From NCBI GenBank assembly GCA_020832305.1, contig JAFIEV010000020.1:60812-124811 (forward strand): a DNA stretch of 64,000 nucleotides, read 5' to 3'. The translations under genes and the position numbers were made by a program. Of this stretch, positions 37,335-46,423 are shown in pieces. Every line of letters begins with the position of its first letter. The stretch's first letter is position 1. This stretch comes from Cyclobacteriaceae bacterium. Lineage in GTDB: Bacteria; Bacteroidota; Bacteroidia; Cytophagales; Cyclobacteriaceae. A model generated the notes under the pieces. The model had not been told where the DNA came from. It made no database searches and saw nothing but the letters and a program-made list of their open reading frames with translations.

Positions 37335-40300
37335 ATGAATAGAAGAGATTTCTTACATAAATCGATTCCCCTAACAGGTGCTGTCGTAATCGGTCCGGGT
37401 TTTCTCAGCATGCAGTCTTTTGCAGAAATTAACAGACAATTTTCAGGCATTGAGAAATTTGAGTCTTATGACTTGATTGTGAATGGAGCCGGACTCTATG
37501 GTTACTTCACTGCTATAAATGCAGCCAAACTTGGCCATAAAGTACTTATTATCGAAAGAAGAACTAGCCCTGGTTATGAACTGGCGGCTAAAAAACAATT
37601 ATGGTTAAAGAAAAGTGGTTTTGAAAATTGGAGTCCTGAATTGATTGAACTATTCATGCCAAATCAGGAGATGCAGGAGATTCATTCATCAAAAGGAGAA
37701 GGGCCTCATAAAAGCATATTTGGAGATGAATTAGCTTTATTCTCCGGATCCATAAGGAAAAACATATTGCGCAGCCTTATTGTCAACAATATTCACGTTT
37801 TACTTATGACCGATGTTTGCGGAATCTTTAGAAATGATAAAAATCATGTGACAGGTGCTTTACTGGCTTCAAAATGTGGATTTCATTCGGTGAACTGTAA
37901 TCATTTTATTGATGCATCAGATAATCACTTTTTTACAAGACAACTCTTTAATCAAAACAACAAAATAATTAAAGCAGGCTTTTGCCTTGAACTTCAAAAT
38001 GTAGGGGAATCACCTGAAAAATTACTACAGGTAGAAAAGAAATTAGGAATTGTTAATGATTCAGTCATTTTGCATAAAGGAAAACAAACCGATCATCAAT
38101 ACTTTTTAGAATTTGAATTTAAAACAAATCATGAACTGTCTGAGATTTCAAAAGTTGAACAGAAAGCAAGGGTAATTTCGGCAGAATTAGGTAAGAAATT
38201 CAATCAATTGGATCTTTCATTGGCAAATGCAAAAATTGAACAGTTTGCAATGGAATGTACATACCATCTTGAAAACCCCGTTTTACCCAAGTCTATGATC
38301 GAGGGTTACGATGTAATTAAAGCAATGCCGCAGAATGGATATTCCTGCAAAAATATAGTTGATATTGAAAATGAAGCAAAAAGCTTAGTTGGAAATATAA
38401 AGAAAACCAAAAATTTACGACCAGCTACAAGACTTCTTATCGCGGGCAATGAAATTCCCATACAAAATCTACAATTTGAAGATGCCAACGAACCAGGCCT
38501 TGTTATTCCAATAAAGAAGATTACTACTGATTTTTCCCGGTATATAAATTCAAATACAAATTGTCAGGTTCTTGTTGCTGGGGGTGGAACTTCAGGTGCG
38601 ATGGCTGCCATGGCTGCTGTTGAGAAAGGTGCAAATACCATAGTTGTCGATTATTTTCATGACATGGGAGGCACTAAAACGGTAGGAGGGGTTATGGGTT
38701 ACTATCACGGAGTAAAGGATAATCAGTTTTTCAAAAAACAGGAAGAAGATGCTCAGCAAATAGCTTATATTACCAATACTAATAGAAAAATGGGAAGGAA
38801 ATTGTACCATTTATTCAATCTGACATCGCAGGGGGGTGAATATATTTCCGGTTCTATTATATGTGGAGCTGTTACTCAAAACAGAGACGTAAATGGCATC
38901 GTAATTTGCCGAAATGGTGTTTTGGAAAAGGTATTGGCAGACCTTACCATTGATGCTACTGGAGATGGCGATGTGGCTGTCTTCGCTGGAGCAGAATACT
39001 TCCACGGAGATTCCAGAGCAGGTAAAACACAAAATTACAGCCAGTGGGATATGGTTGGGGGAGCTAAACAACTTCCTTCTGCCACCGGACGGGATTATGG
39101 TGTAATTGACAATACTAAGCTGGCAGAATTACAACGTGGCCTATTTATCTCTCATTATGAAGCGCATTGTTACGATTTTCATCCTATGCTCACAGTTAGG
39201 GAATCCCGTCGCATTAAAGGCAAATATGTGCTTGACTTTGTTGATTGCGTTGAAGGTACCCACTTTGAGGATTTTATATCTTTGGCAAGCAGTGATTATG
39301 ACCCACATTATACAGGAAGCTCGGAATTGACAAGAGCAGGATTCCTTCTGCCACATTCTAATGTGCTGACTGTAGAAATTCCATACAGAAGCCTGGTACC
39401 TGAAAAACTCAATCGCATTTTAATCTCCGGACGAGCTTTTAGTCAAACAAATATTGCCCTTCAGTTTACCAGAATGAGTGGGGACCTGGCTGTTTTGGGA
39501 TACCTAACTGGTCATATTGCTGCCGATATTACCTTAAATGGTTTTGATACACATAATTACAGTATATCTGAACTTCAGAAAGAATGGCTGGCTTTAGACT
39601 ACCTTGATAAAACCTCTTATGATAAAAAACCCGGGAATAAATCAAGAGATGAGGAAGAAATCAAAAACCGTGTAAAAAATTTGGCCGACGGCAAAAATGA
39701 ATATTTATACGAATGTATTAAAATTCACGGAGAACTGATTTTGCCTCATTTAATTAAGGCGTTTCACATTACAGAGCTTATCCATGGTAAATTACTGTTA
39801 GCAAAAGCCATTGCCTGGTTTAGCAGTAATACAGGCAGTGAACTTATAAATGATGAGCTGAAAAGTTTATTTGATGAGGAATGTAAAACAGGTTATCCCA
39901 ATGGATATGTTGAAAACTATGATTTTATCAGAGGACGTGAAAAAAATGTTTTGGAAGGTCTTTTTTGGAAAATCAATCAAAACATTGTGCTGCTTGCACT
40001 GACAGGATACAAAAGATCTTATGAGACAATACAACATATACTTGACAACACATTATCTGGGGGTGAAATGGTGGAAAGAGAAAATGATTATTATAATGGA
40101 AGAATTGACCTACGAATCATCCCTTTTTACAACCGGATTTTAAACCTTTGCTTTTATATTGAAAGAAATCCAGACAAAGTGTTTATTCCTGGGCTTGAAA
40201 AACTGTTGCAGGATAAAAATATTTCCGGGTATAAAACTGATGATTATAAAACTAGCAGATGGAAGTTCTATGGTGCTGATCTCGAACTATTTATCGGTTC

Positions 40301-40514
40301 AACCCTGGCGCGCTGTGGTTCCGGCACCGGCTATGAATTACTTGTGGAGTACCTTGAGGATGTAAATTATCCACTAAAGCAATTTGCAGTAAGTGAGTTA
40401 AAAAAACTTACAGGTAAAGATTTTGGTTATTCAGTGAGCGATTGGAAAAAGCATATCGGAAAACTCTCTTATCCTCAGCCTGAGCATCGCTTTGAAACTA
40501 TTAAAGAAGTTTAG
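37335..40514 (+). CDS. Tat-exported FAD-dependent oxidoreductase with two Rossmann FAD modules
   Basis: 1059 residues. The N terminus MNRRDFLHKS is a good twin-arginine signal, so the protein is probably folded with its cofactor and exported to the periplasm. Two dinucleotide-binding folds are present: GAGLYG at 51-56 with LIIERR, and GGGTSG at 416-421 with VVDYFHDMGGTKTVGGVMG. The second is the canonical FAD_oxidored type, with the later DATGDGDVAVFAGAEY. The first is shorter and diverged. The C-terminal 250 residues are helical and HEAT-like. The next gene encodes a secreted protein with an FMN-attachment-like motif, suggesting a periplasmic redox pair. It follows SusCD by 107 nt. Substrate is unknown. 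Confidence 0.75.
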   Translation: MNRRDFLHKSIPLTGAVVIGPGFLSMQSFAEINRQFSGIEKFESYDLIVNGAGLYGYFTAINAAKLGHKVLIIERRTSPGYELAAKKQLWLKKSGFENWSPELIELFMPNQEMQEIHSSKGEGPHKSIFGDELALFSGSIRKNILRSLIVNNIHVLLMTDVCGIFRNDKNHVTGALLASKCGFHSVNCNHFIDASDNHFFTRQLFNQNNKIIKAGFCLELQNVGESPEKLLQVEKKLGIVNDSVILHKGKQTDHQYFLEFEFKTNHELSEISKVEQKARVISAELGKKFNQLDLSLANAKIEQFAMECTYHLENPVLPKSMIEGYDVIKAMPQNGYSCKNIVDIENEAKSLVGNIKKTKNLRPATRLLIAGNEIPIQNLQFEDANEPGLVIPIKKITTDFSRYINSNTNCQVLVAGGGTSGAMAAMAAVEKGANTIVVDYFHDMGGTKTVGGVMGYYHGVKDNQFFKKQEEDAQQIAYITNTNRKMGRKLYHLFNLTSQGGEYISGSIICGAVTQNRDVNGIVICRNGVLEKVLADLTIDATGDGDVAVFAGAEYFHGDSRAGKTQNYSQWDMVGGAKQLPSATGRDYGVIDNTKLAELQRGLFISHYEAHCYDFHPMLTVRESRRIKGKYVLDFVDCVEGTHFEDFISLASSDYDPHYTGSSELTRAGFLLPHSNVLTVEIPYRSLVPEKLNRILISGRAFSQTNIALQFTRMSGDLAVLGYLTGHIAADITLNGFDTHNYSISELQKEWLALDYLDKTSYDKKPGNKSRDEEEIKNRVKNLADGKNEYLYECIKIHGELILPHLIKAFHITELIHGKLLLAKAIAWFSSNTGSELINDELKSLFDEECKTGYPNGYVENYDFIRGREKNVLEGLFWKINQNIVLLALTGYKRSYETIQHILDNTLSGGEMVERENDYYNGRIDLRIIPFYNRILNLCFYIERNPDKVFIPGLEKLLQDKNISGYKTDDYKTSRWKFYGADLELFIGSTLARCGSGTGYELLVEYLEDVNYPLKQFAVSELKKLTGKDFGYSVSDWKKHIGKLSYPQPEHRFETIKEV

Positions 40515-40532
40515 ATTGTACAATGTTGATGT

Positions 40533-41603
40533 ATGAGATTTTCGTTCTTGATTGCTCTGTTGGTTTTTCATTTAAATCCTTTTGCTGAAAATGATGGCCA
40601 TATAGCATTCAGATTTTTAAAATTGCCCGAACTTAGTCTTCATAAGACAGAGATTCGATTTTCAACTCCGGATTTATACGGGAAATTTTATGATATACAT
40701 CTTTTTAAGGATGATACAGGGCTTTTTTATTGGTATGGAACTGTACAAACACCGGTCTGCCTTACCGGTGAATGTAAAAATATAGAAATTGGTTTATATT
40801 GGAAGTTAACAGGAGAATTTCTTGGCATAGAAGTTTTACACGAGCATTTGACCAAAGCAGATCATACACCATTCTTATCTGAAGATTATGACATGCTGAT
40901 CAGTATATTATCCAATGAGTGGGCGATCTTCAGGGAATATGACCTTGAAGATCTTATTTATCCTGACCTCGAATATGTAGATGGTCATTCCGGAGCAACA
41001 CACAAGCAATTAATAGGTCATACAGTGCCAAATGCCGTGTATACCACTTATACTTTGTGGCATCTGATCTACGGTGATATTCAAAATCAAATTAAAAAAC
41101 ATAGTGCTAAGCAAATAAATGCAAATGGTCTTTTCCCAATGAACGTTCTTGAGCAATTTCCTGAATGTCGCAATTTCATCCTCGAACAAGTGAATTTGGG
41201 TACTATTGTCCCTACCGTAGAAGTATTAAATCTTGCATTCATAGGGATGTTGCAAAACGAAGATCTGTATTTTTTCCAGGAGGCGATTAAAACGTTGGGT
41301 CGCTTTAATCTAAATGATTATTCTCTGCAGGATAGACTGTCTCTTGTTTATTCTTCAGCATCTTTGAGTGCCAAACAAAAACTTTTGCAAACACTGAAAT
41401 CTGTTGATGAATTACATACTGTACTTTACGATGCGCTTGGGGAGGATGTAAAAACTGAAAACCCTTGGTTTTTATATAATCTGTTGATTATTTTAAATAA
41501 ATCAAAAACACACAGCGCTGAAATAAAAGCCTTAGCGCACAAATTAGTGGATGCGAAGGACCCCAACTTACGGAAAATAGCTGTCCAAATATTAGATAAA
41601 TAA
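40533..41603 (+). CDS. Secreted protein with FMN-attachment-like DGxSGAT motif and helical-repeat tail
   Basis: 356 residues with a short signal (MRFSFLIALLVFHLNPFA). The central part has paired cysteines (Cys76, Cys81 in TPVCLTGECKN) and then YVDGHSGATHKQL, with DGHSGAT at 150-156. DGxSGA(T/S) is the consensus where ApbE-type transferases attach FMN to a Thr or Ser in NqrC/RnfG-like FMN-binding domains, so Thr156 is a candidate flavinylation site. The last 140 residues look like HEAT-type helices. The start is 18 nt after the tandem FAD oxidoreductase gene, so the two are an operon and may exchange electrons. The motif is seen; the flavinylation is inference. Confidence 0.6.
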   Translation: MRFSFLIALLVFHLNPFAENDGHIAFRFLKLPELSLHKTEIRFSTPDLYGKFYDIHLFKDDTGLFYWYGTVQTPVCLTGECKNIEIGLYWKLTGEFLGIEVLHEHLTKADHTPFLSEDYDMLISILSNEWAIFREYDLEDLIYPDLEYVDGHSGATHKQLIGHTVPNAVYTTYTLWHLIYGDIQNQIKKHSAKQINANGLFPMNVLEQFPECRNFILEQVNLGTIVPTVEVLNLAFIGMLQNEDLYFFQEAIKTLGRFNLNDYSLQDRLSLVYSSASLSAKQKLLQTLKSVDELHTVLYDALGEDVKTENPWFLYNLLIILNKSKTHSAEIKALAHKLVDAKDPNLRKIAVQILDK

Positions 41604-41700
41604 TTAGCCTGCTTGTTCCTCAGCACCAGATATGTCTATTAACAGAATGACAAATGCAAAACGTTCGGGCTTTTAGTTTTAATCGCCGACAGATCGTCTA

Positions 41701-42681
41701 TCACCCCTGAATCCAGCTGAACTGATATTCCAGTTGCGGTATGCGGGTTCGTTCCGCTACCCTTTTGAGTCTGTCAGGCAAATTCATCAGGTAATCCCTG
41801 GCCTTTTCGGCAGATGAATTCAGTCCTTTCATCCCGGCGACTTGCCATTCGTCCAGTAAACCTTCCATAATGTCTATATAATCATATGTAGTATAAACCC
41901 CCAGTCTCTGGGCTGCATCTGAAAAATGTGAAAAGGTCTGTCCGATCTTGACGCCGGATTCACGCAAAAAATGTGCTGGCATTACAATTTTCTTTCGCAT
42001 CATGTCTTCGAGCGCCAGCATCATTTCAGAAGGGTCAATTTCAAATATCCTTCTTACAAATTCTTTATAAGCCCTTGCATGGCGCATTTCATCAGAAGCA
42101 ATTACACCGCATATTTTCGATAGATTATTGTTTCCATGTTGCTTGGCGAGTGTAGCTGTGCGCCGATGAGATACGTTAGTGGCCAACTCCTGAAAGGATG
42201 TATACACAAAATTCCGGTAAGGGTCGGCGCCGGTTTGTATATCAAAACCATCGGCGATAAGGTATTGTGTAGAAACCTCCATTTGTCGCATGTTTACCCT
42301 TCCCGATAAATAGAGAAACTTATTGAGCAGATCGCCATGCCTGTTTTCTTCGGCTGTCCACCAGCGCACCCATTTGGCCCAGCCCTGTGGTTCATTAACC
42401 TGGTCAACACCTACCACATCCATAAGCCAGGATTCATATGTCGGCAATGCCTCTTCTGTAATGGTGTCGCCAATAAGTACGGCTATATATTCATAAGGTA
42501 ATTCACGTGCACTTTCCTGAAGTAATTTTACTTCACTGAAAAATGATTCCGTAGAAGAATCAGGAAGCAAATCTGATGGTTGCCACATTTCTTCCACAGG
42601 CTTCAGATAGGTAGCCAGCAATTCATCGAGGTTTTTGGCAATGTGCAACATAACCTCTCTTCTGTGAGCAGATAATTCCAT
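41701..42681 (-). CDS. Acyl-[acyl-carrier-protein] desaturase (diiron, FA_desaturase_2)
   Basis: 326 residues of the soluble stearoyl-ACP desaturase family. The ferritin-like diiron ligands are visible as EENRHGD and DEMRHARAYKEF, with the first Glu in the earlier helix and the partner helix FQELATNVSHRRTA. It introduces a cis double bond into ACP-bound fatty acids using ferredoxin and oxygen, which adjusts membrane fluidity. The divergent neighbour is a PlsC-type acyltransferase, so the pair suits membrane lipid synthesis. The 102-nt divergent gap probably carries promoters for both. Confidence 0.9.
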   Translation of the reverse strand: MELSAHRREVMLHIAKNLDELLATYLKPVEEMWQPSDLLPDSSTESFFSEVKLLQESARELPYEYIAVLIGDTITEEALPTYESWLMDVVGVDQVNEPQGWAKWVRWWTAEENRHGDLLNKFLYLSGRVNMRQMEVSTQYLIADGFDIQTGADPYRNFVYTSFQELATNVSHRRTATLAKQHGNNNLSKICGVIASDEMRHARAYKEFVRRIFEIDPSEMMLALEDMMRKKIVMPAHFLRESGVKIGQTFSHFSDAAQRLGVYTTYDYIDIMEGLLDEWQVAGMKGLNSSAEKARDYLMNLPDRLKRVAERTRIPQLEYQFSWIQG

Positions 42682-42783
42682 GTATGATTTATTAAACGTT
42701 GATTTAAGCTTTTTATTATAACAGTATTACGGCTTTATTATTAACTTTCGGCCACAAATAAGACTAAAATTTTTGACAATCTA

Positions 42784-43527
42784 ATGAAAAAAATATTCGA
42801 TTACCTGCTTTCTTCGCTGTATTTATTATATTTCTTTATCAGTCTTGCAGTTTTTCACCTGGTTCAGGTTATAGCCTGGAATGTGTTTGGCCGAAAGGCG
42901 CATAAGAAAAGTGTAGACGCGCTTAACGGTTTTCTTACTTACGGTCTGTGTATAACAGGATCATGGGCTACCTATCGCAATTTGGGAGAAATACCAGAAA
43001 ACCGTCCTCTGATTTTTGTATCCAATCACCAGAGTATGTTCGATATAACCGGTATAGTTTGGTTCCTCCGAAAGTATCATCCGATTTTTGTCTCCAAGAT
43101 GGAATTGTCAAAAGGGATCCCTAGCATTTCCTATAACCTGCGTAAGAGCGGAGCTGCTTTAATTGACCGAAAAGACGGCCGGCAGGCCCTTACCGAAATT
43201 GCCCGCCTGGGTAAACTGATTCAGCAAGAAAAAAGCTCGGCAGTGATTTTCCCCGAAGGAACCCGTACCACTTCAGGTCAAATGAAGCGGTTTTCAGCTG
43301 GCGGACTTGCCACCCTGATTAAAAAAGCACCTGATGCATTTATCGTCCCGATCGCCATCAAAGGAACGGGTAAATTTAATCCCACCAAAGGGATATTTCC
43401 ACTCAGCGGCTTTACCCGTATAACTTATACCGCTTTACCCGGCTATGAAATGGATAGCCGATCCCCCGAAGAAATGGTTGCCATGCTTCAGCATGACATA
43501 CAGGCTGCGCTGGATGTGCAAAACTAA
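42784..43527 (+). CDS. plsC: 1-acyl-sn-glycerol-3-phosphate acyltransferase (PlsC family)
   Basis: 247 residues with an N-terminal membrane segment (LYLLYFFISLAVFHLVQVIAW) and the acyltransferase signatures NHQSMFD (His82/Asp87, the HX4D catalytic pair) and IFPEGTRTTSGQ. It transfers an acyl chain to lysophosphatidic acid at the inner membrane. Some Bacteroidota paralogues act on other lipids such as ornithine or glycine lipids, so the plsC symbol is by family. It is followed closely by a photolyase fragment. Confidence 0.85.
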   Translation: MKKIFDYLLSSLYLLYFFISLAVFHLVQVIAWNVFGRKAHKKSVDALNGFLTYGLCITGSWATYRNLGEIPENRPLIFVSNHQSMFDITGIVWFLRKYHPIFVSKMELSKGIPSISYNLRKSGAALIDRKDGRQALTEIARLGKLIQQEKSSAVIFPEGTRTTSGQMKRFSAGGLATLIKKAPDAFIVPIAIKGTGKFNPTKGIFPLSGFTRITYTALPGYEMDSRSPEEMVAMLQHDIQAALDVQN

Positions 43528-43539
43528 ACGGACTACTAG

Positions 43540-43770
43540 TTGTTCTTCCAGGAGTCCCGATCAATTCAAATCGTTTGGTTTAATCGCGATCTTCGTATGC
43601 AGGATCACCGTCCTTTATATGAAGCTGCCAAAACCGGCATTCAAACTTTGTTGCTGTATATTATAGAGCCCAGGCTGCTTGCCCATTCCGATTATGATCC
43701 GCGGCACTGGCGTTTTGTGGCAGAATCGATTGATGATCTTAACCGGTGTTTTAATAAAGAATCCACATAG
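43540..43770 (+). pseudogene. Photolyase/cryptochrome N-terminal fragment
   Basis: The 76 codons contain IQIVWFNRDLRMQDHRPLYEAAKTG and LLLYIIEPRLLAHSDYDPRHWRFVAESIDDL, which is the start of the photolyase alpha/beta antenna domain (VWFxRDLRxxDHxPL). A TAG follows the word FNKES and no photolyase sequence continues in any frame up to 44100. A photolyase is normally 420-520 residues, so more than 80% is missing, including the whole FAD-binding domain. It is a deletion remnant just after the acyltransferase gene. Confidence 0.75.
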
Positions 43771-44123
43771 GAAAAGAAGATTTGAGCAATTTTCTTCCCG
43801 AGCGGGGGATTTGGATGTCTTGCCAAATGTATTTGTTAAGACGATCTGCTGTTTGCACAATGAAAAATGGTTTATTCAGGGTTTATACCATCAGCCATCC
43901 GATGCCGGATAAAACAACCGACAACACAATGCCGAGGACTAAAGCTTCCTGACCTTGTATTTTGCATTTTTACATTCTTTTTAATGTTGCATATATTTTG
44001 TTTAAATTATTGGTAAAATACGCGTCTAAATTAAAATATATTTATAAAAAATGTCGTAATAGTTGAAATATAGAAACTGGCATCGTTTGCAGATTTGATT
44101 ATGTTGAAAAATATTTATAATAA

Positions 44124-44160
44124 TTGTTAACGTGTGCAAAGATTTTTTTCTATCTTTACC
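44124..44160 (+). promoter_or_regulatory. Promoter with candidate LacI-type operator upstream of the sugar-acid operon
   Basis: TTGTTAACGTGTGCAA (44124-44139) is an imperfect palindrome with a central CG and matching TTG...CAA ends and ACGT core, as in many LacI-family operators. It overlaps a TTG (-33-like). TATCTTTA at 44151-44158 is close to the Bacteroidota -7 box TAnnTTTG; the spacing of 24 bp is longer than usual. The SDR start is at 44190. A LacI-type regulator is encoded at the other end of the cluster. Confidence 0.45.
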
Positions 44161-44189
44161 CCATAATTACCCAACAGAAAATTTTGGAT

Positions 44190-45041
44190 ATGAACAAATA
44201 CTCTTTTGAAGACCTTCGTGGAAAAGTTTGCGTACTTACCGGCGGGGGAGGGGTTATCGGGGCATCTCTGGCCCATGCCCTGGGCAGTGTAGGCGTTAAG
44301 GTGGTGGTTGCTGACCTCAACCTTGCAGCAGCGGAATCCATTGCCAACCAGGTTTCACAAGCAACAGGAACCCCGGCGCTTGGCGTTGAAGCCAATGTAC
44401 TCGACAGAACCTCGTTGGAAAAATCCCTGGAAACCATTCACCAGCATTTTGGTCCGGTTGATATATTGATTAACGGAGCAGGCGGCAATTCGCCCAAAGC
44501 CACTACCCAGCAGGAAAAACTCAGCTCCAATAGTCTGACAGACCTCAAAGGCTCTTTTTTCGACCTCGACCTTGAAGGATTCAGGTTTGTCTTCGATCTC
44601 AACTTTTTGGGCACGCTGCTTCCCAGCATGATATATACCAAAGACATGCTTACTACGGGAAAAGGAGTCGTGCTAAATGTAAGCTCTATGAATGCCTTCA
44701 GGCCACTCACTAAAATCCCGGCATACTCAGCAGCAAAATCGGCAATCAATAATTTTACCGAATGGCTTGCCGTGCACCTGGCAGAAACCGGTATCAGGGT
44801 AAATGCTGTGGCCCCGGGTTTCTTTATAACCAACCAAAACAGGTTTTTGCTTATCGATGAGAAAAGTGGAAATCTCACACCCAGAGGTCAAAAGGTAATT
44901 AGCAATACACCTATGGGAAAATTTGGAGAGCCTGATCATTTACAAGGAACCGTTTTGTATCTGCTTTCTGATCTTTCGGCTTTTGTCACAGGTGTGGTAA
45001 TTCCTGTTGACGGAGGGTTCAATGCATTCAGTGGCGTATAA
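44190..45041 (+). CDS. SDR oxidoreductase, D-mannonate oxidoreductase (fructuronate reductase) type
   Basis: 283 residues from ATG 44190; the longer frame from 44124 would start inside the promoter. Features are the cofactor loop TGGGGVIG near the N terminus, NGAGGNSPKATT, NVSSMNA and the YxxxK pair in PAYSAAKSA, then RVNAVAPGFFITNQNRFLL and VTGVVIPVDGGFNAFSGV. The sequence closely recalls the SDR-type D-mannonate oxidoreductases of Bacillus, which interconvert D-fructuronate and D-mannonate. Here it opens a plus-strand operon with PFK-like, HAD, LarA-like and Gnd genes, which fits sugar-acid catabolism. The product specificity is inferred from similarity and context. Confidence 0.78.
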   Translation: MNKYSFEDLRGKVCVLTGGGGVIGASLAHALGSVGVKVVVADLNLAAAESIANQVSQATGTPALGVEANVLDRTSLEKSLETIHQHFGPVDILINGAGGNSPKATTQQEKLSSNSLTDLKGSFFDLDLEGFRFVFDLNFLGTLLPSMIYTKDMLTTGKGVVLNVSSMNAFRPLTKIPAYSAAKSAINNFTEWLAVHLAETGIRVNAVAPGFFITNQNRFLLIDEKSGNLTPRGQKVISNTPMGKFGEPDHLQGTVLYLLSDLSAFVTGVVIPVDGGFNAFSGV

Positions 45042-45070
45042 TCTATTTAACATTTATTTTGTAAAACACT

Positions 45071-46351
45071 ATGGCAAAGAATGTAATCGTAGCACAATCC
45101 GGAGGTCCGTCACCGGTAATCAACAACTCCCTCAGAGGTATAATTGATACCTGTAAGCGCTTTCCTGAAATATTTGGAAAAGTCTATGGAGGCTGGCATG
45201 GAATTGAAGGCGTTTTAAAAGAAGAATTGATCGATTTGTCTGCACAGGATGAGGATGAAATAGCCTTGCTCCGAACCACCCCGGCTGCCGGCAGTATTGG
45301 AACCTGCCGCTACAAACTCAAAGACAATCAGGTAAATGATGCCAGGAGGATTGTCGATGTTCTCAAGGCACATAATGTAGGTTATTTTTTCTACATTGGA
45401 GGTAACGACAGCCAGCATACAGCCTATAAAGTTAGTCAGCTGGCGGCAGAACACGGTCTTGAAGTCGTTGGTACCGGTGTGCCAAAAACCATTGATAATG
45501 ACGTAGGAGACAGTGAATTTAAGCTTATTGATCACACACCGGGATATGGCAGCGTAGCGCGTTATTGGTCGCATATTGTACAGACTGCCAATGAAGAAAA
45601 TATGGGTTCATCACCTGCTGATCCGGTACTCGTCCTGCAGGCAATGGGTCGAAAAATAGGTTATATTCCTGCGGCTGCGCGTCTGGCAGACCCTAAAAGG
45701 GAATTGCCATTGCAAATATATATGACAGAATCTAAGGTGACCCTTGATGAACTTGTCGATAATGTCAACGATCAGCTGGTAAAAGATGGCCGATGTATTG
45801 TAGTCATCAGCGAAGGTTTTGACGTCGGAAGCCTTGGTGAGGTGAAAGATTCCTTTGGCCATACCAGCTTTGGCTCCAGCAAGATGTCGGTCTATCAAAA
45901 AGTAGTGAATTACCTCAATGAAAAAGGCATAAAGGCCAAGGGCGCTGCCCGCGGACAGGTAATGGGTACAGACCAACGACATTCTATGATCTATGCGTCA
46001 ACTGTTGACCTGGATGAAGCCTACAAAGTAGGGCAAAAGGCGGTTGAAATTGCCATGAATGAAGGCAATGGCTGGATGGCAACCATACTCAGGGAACCTG
46101 GGTTTATTTACAATGTAAAGTACGATAAAGTACCGCTTGAAAAGGTAGCTTTATCTGAACGCTTCTTTCCTGAAAAATGGATCGCGCCCAACCGAATCGA
46201 TGTAACTGACGAATTTTTGGATTACGTACGACCTCTTATCGGAGAGGACTGGGTTTCAGTTCCTGTAATCAATGGCATTCAGAGATTTGCCAGGTTTAAA
46301 CCCATTTTTGCAGCGCAGAAATTAGCCAGGTACGTGCCGGAAGGAAAATAA
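45071..46351 (+). CDS. 6-phosphofructokinase-family protein, PPi-type with GGNDS motif
   Basis: 426 residues of the PFK superfamily. The N terminus has the phosphate loop QSGGPSPVINNS. The second nucleotide/PPi site is GGNDS (110-114), and the catalytic loop is PKTIDND (138-144), with AMGRKIGYIPAAARLA and ISEGF further on. PKTIDND with Lys marks the PPi-dependent branch, as opposed to PGTIDND in ATP enzymes. The usual GGDGS (ATP) or GGDDS (PPi) has become GGNDS, changing a Mg-binding Asp to Asn. It may phosphorylate fructose 6-phosphate or another sugar or sugar acid. It starts 29 nt after the SDR gene in a sugar-acid operon. Confidence 0.8.
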   Translation: MAKNVIVAQSGGPSPVINNSLRGIIDTCKRFPEIFGKVYGGWHGIEGVLKEELIDLSAQDEDEIALLRTTPAAGSIGTCRYKLKDNQVNDARRIVDVLKAHNVGYFFYIGGNDSQHTAYKVSQLAAEHGLEVVGTGVPKTIDNDVGDSEFKLIDHTPGYGSVARYWSHIVQTANEENMGSSPADPVLVLQAMGRKIGYIPAAARLADPKRELPLQIYMTESKVTLDELVDNVNDQLVKDGRCIVVISEGFDVGSLGEVKDSFGHTSFGSSKMSVYQKVVNYLNEKGIKAKGAARGQVMGTDQRHSMIYASTVDLDEAYKVGQKAVEIAMNEGNGWMATILREPGFIYNVKYDKVPLEKVALSERFFPEKWIAPNRIDVTDEFLDYVRPLIGEDWVSVPVINGIQRFARFKPIFAAQKLARYVPEGK

Positions 46352-46423
46352 ATCATAATCAAGCCTGGCCTTTTATAGGTCGGGTCATTTCCAAATACCT
46401 TGAATCATTAAATATTAACCTAT

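Noticed and set aside
43550..44100. Intact photolyase with sequencing frameshift
   Set aside because: I looked in all plus frames for the FAD-binding domain after the fragment and found none before the sugar-acid promoter.
44124..44189. N-terminal extension of the SDR gene to 44124
   Set aside because: It would begin inside the promoter/operator and add a run of residues not seen in the SDR family; ATG 44190 is the proper start.
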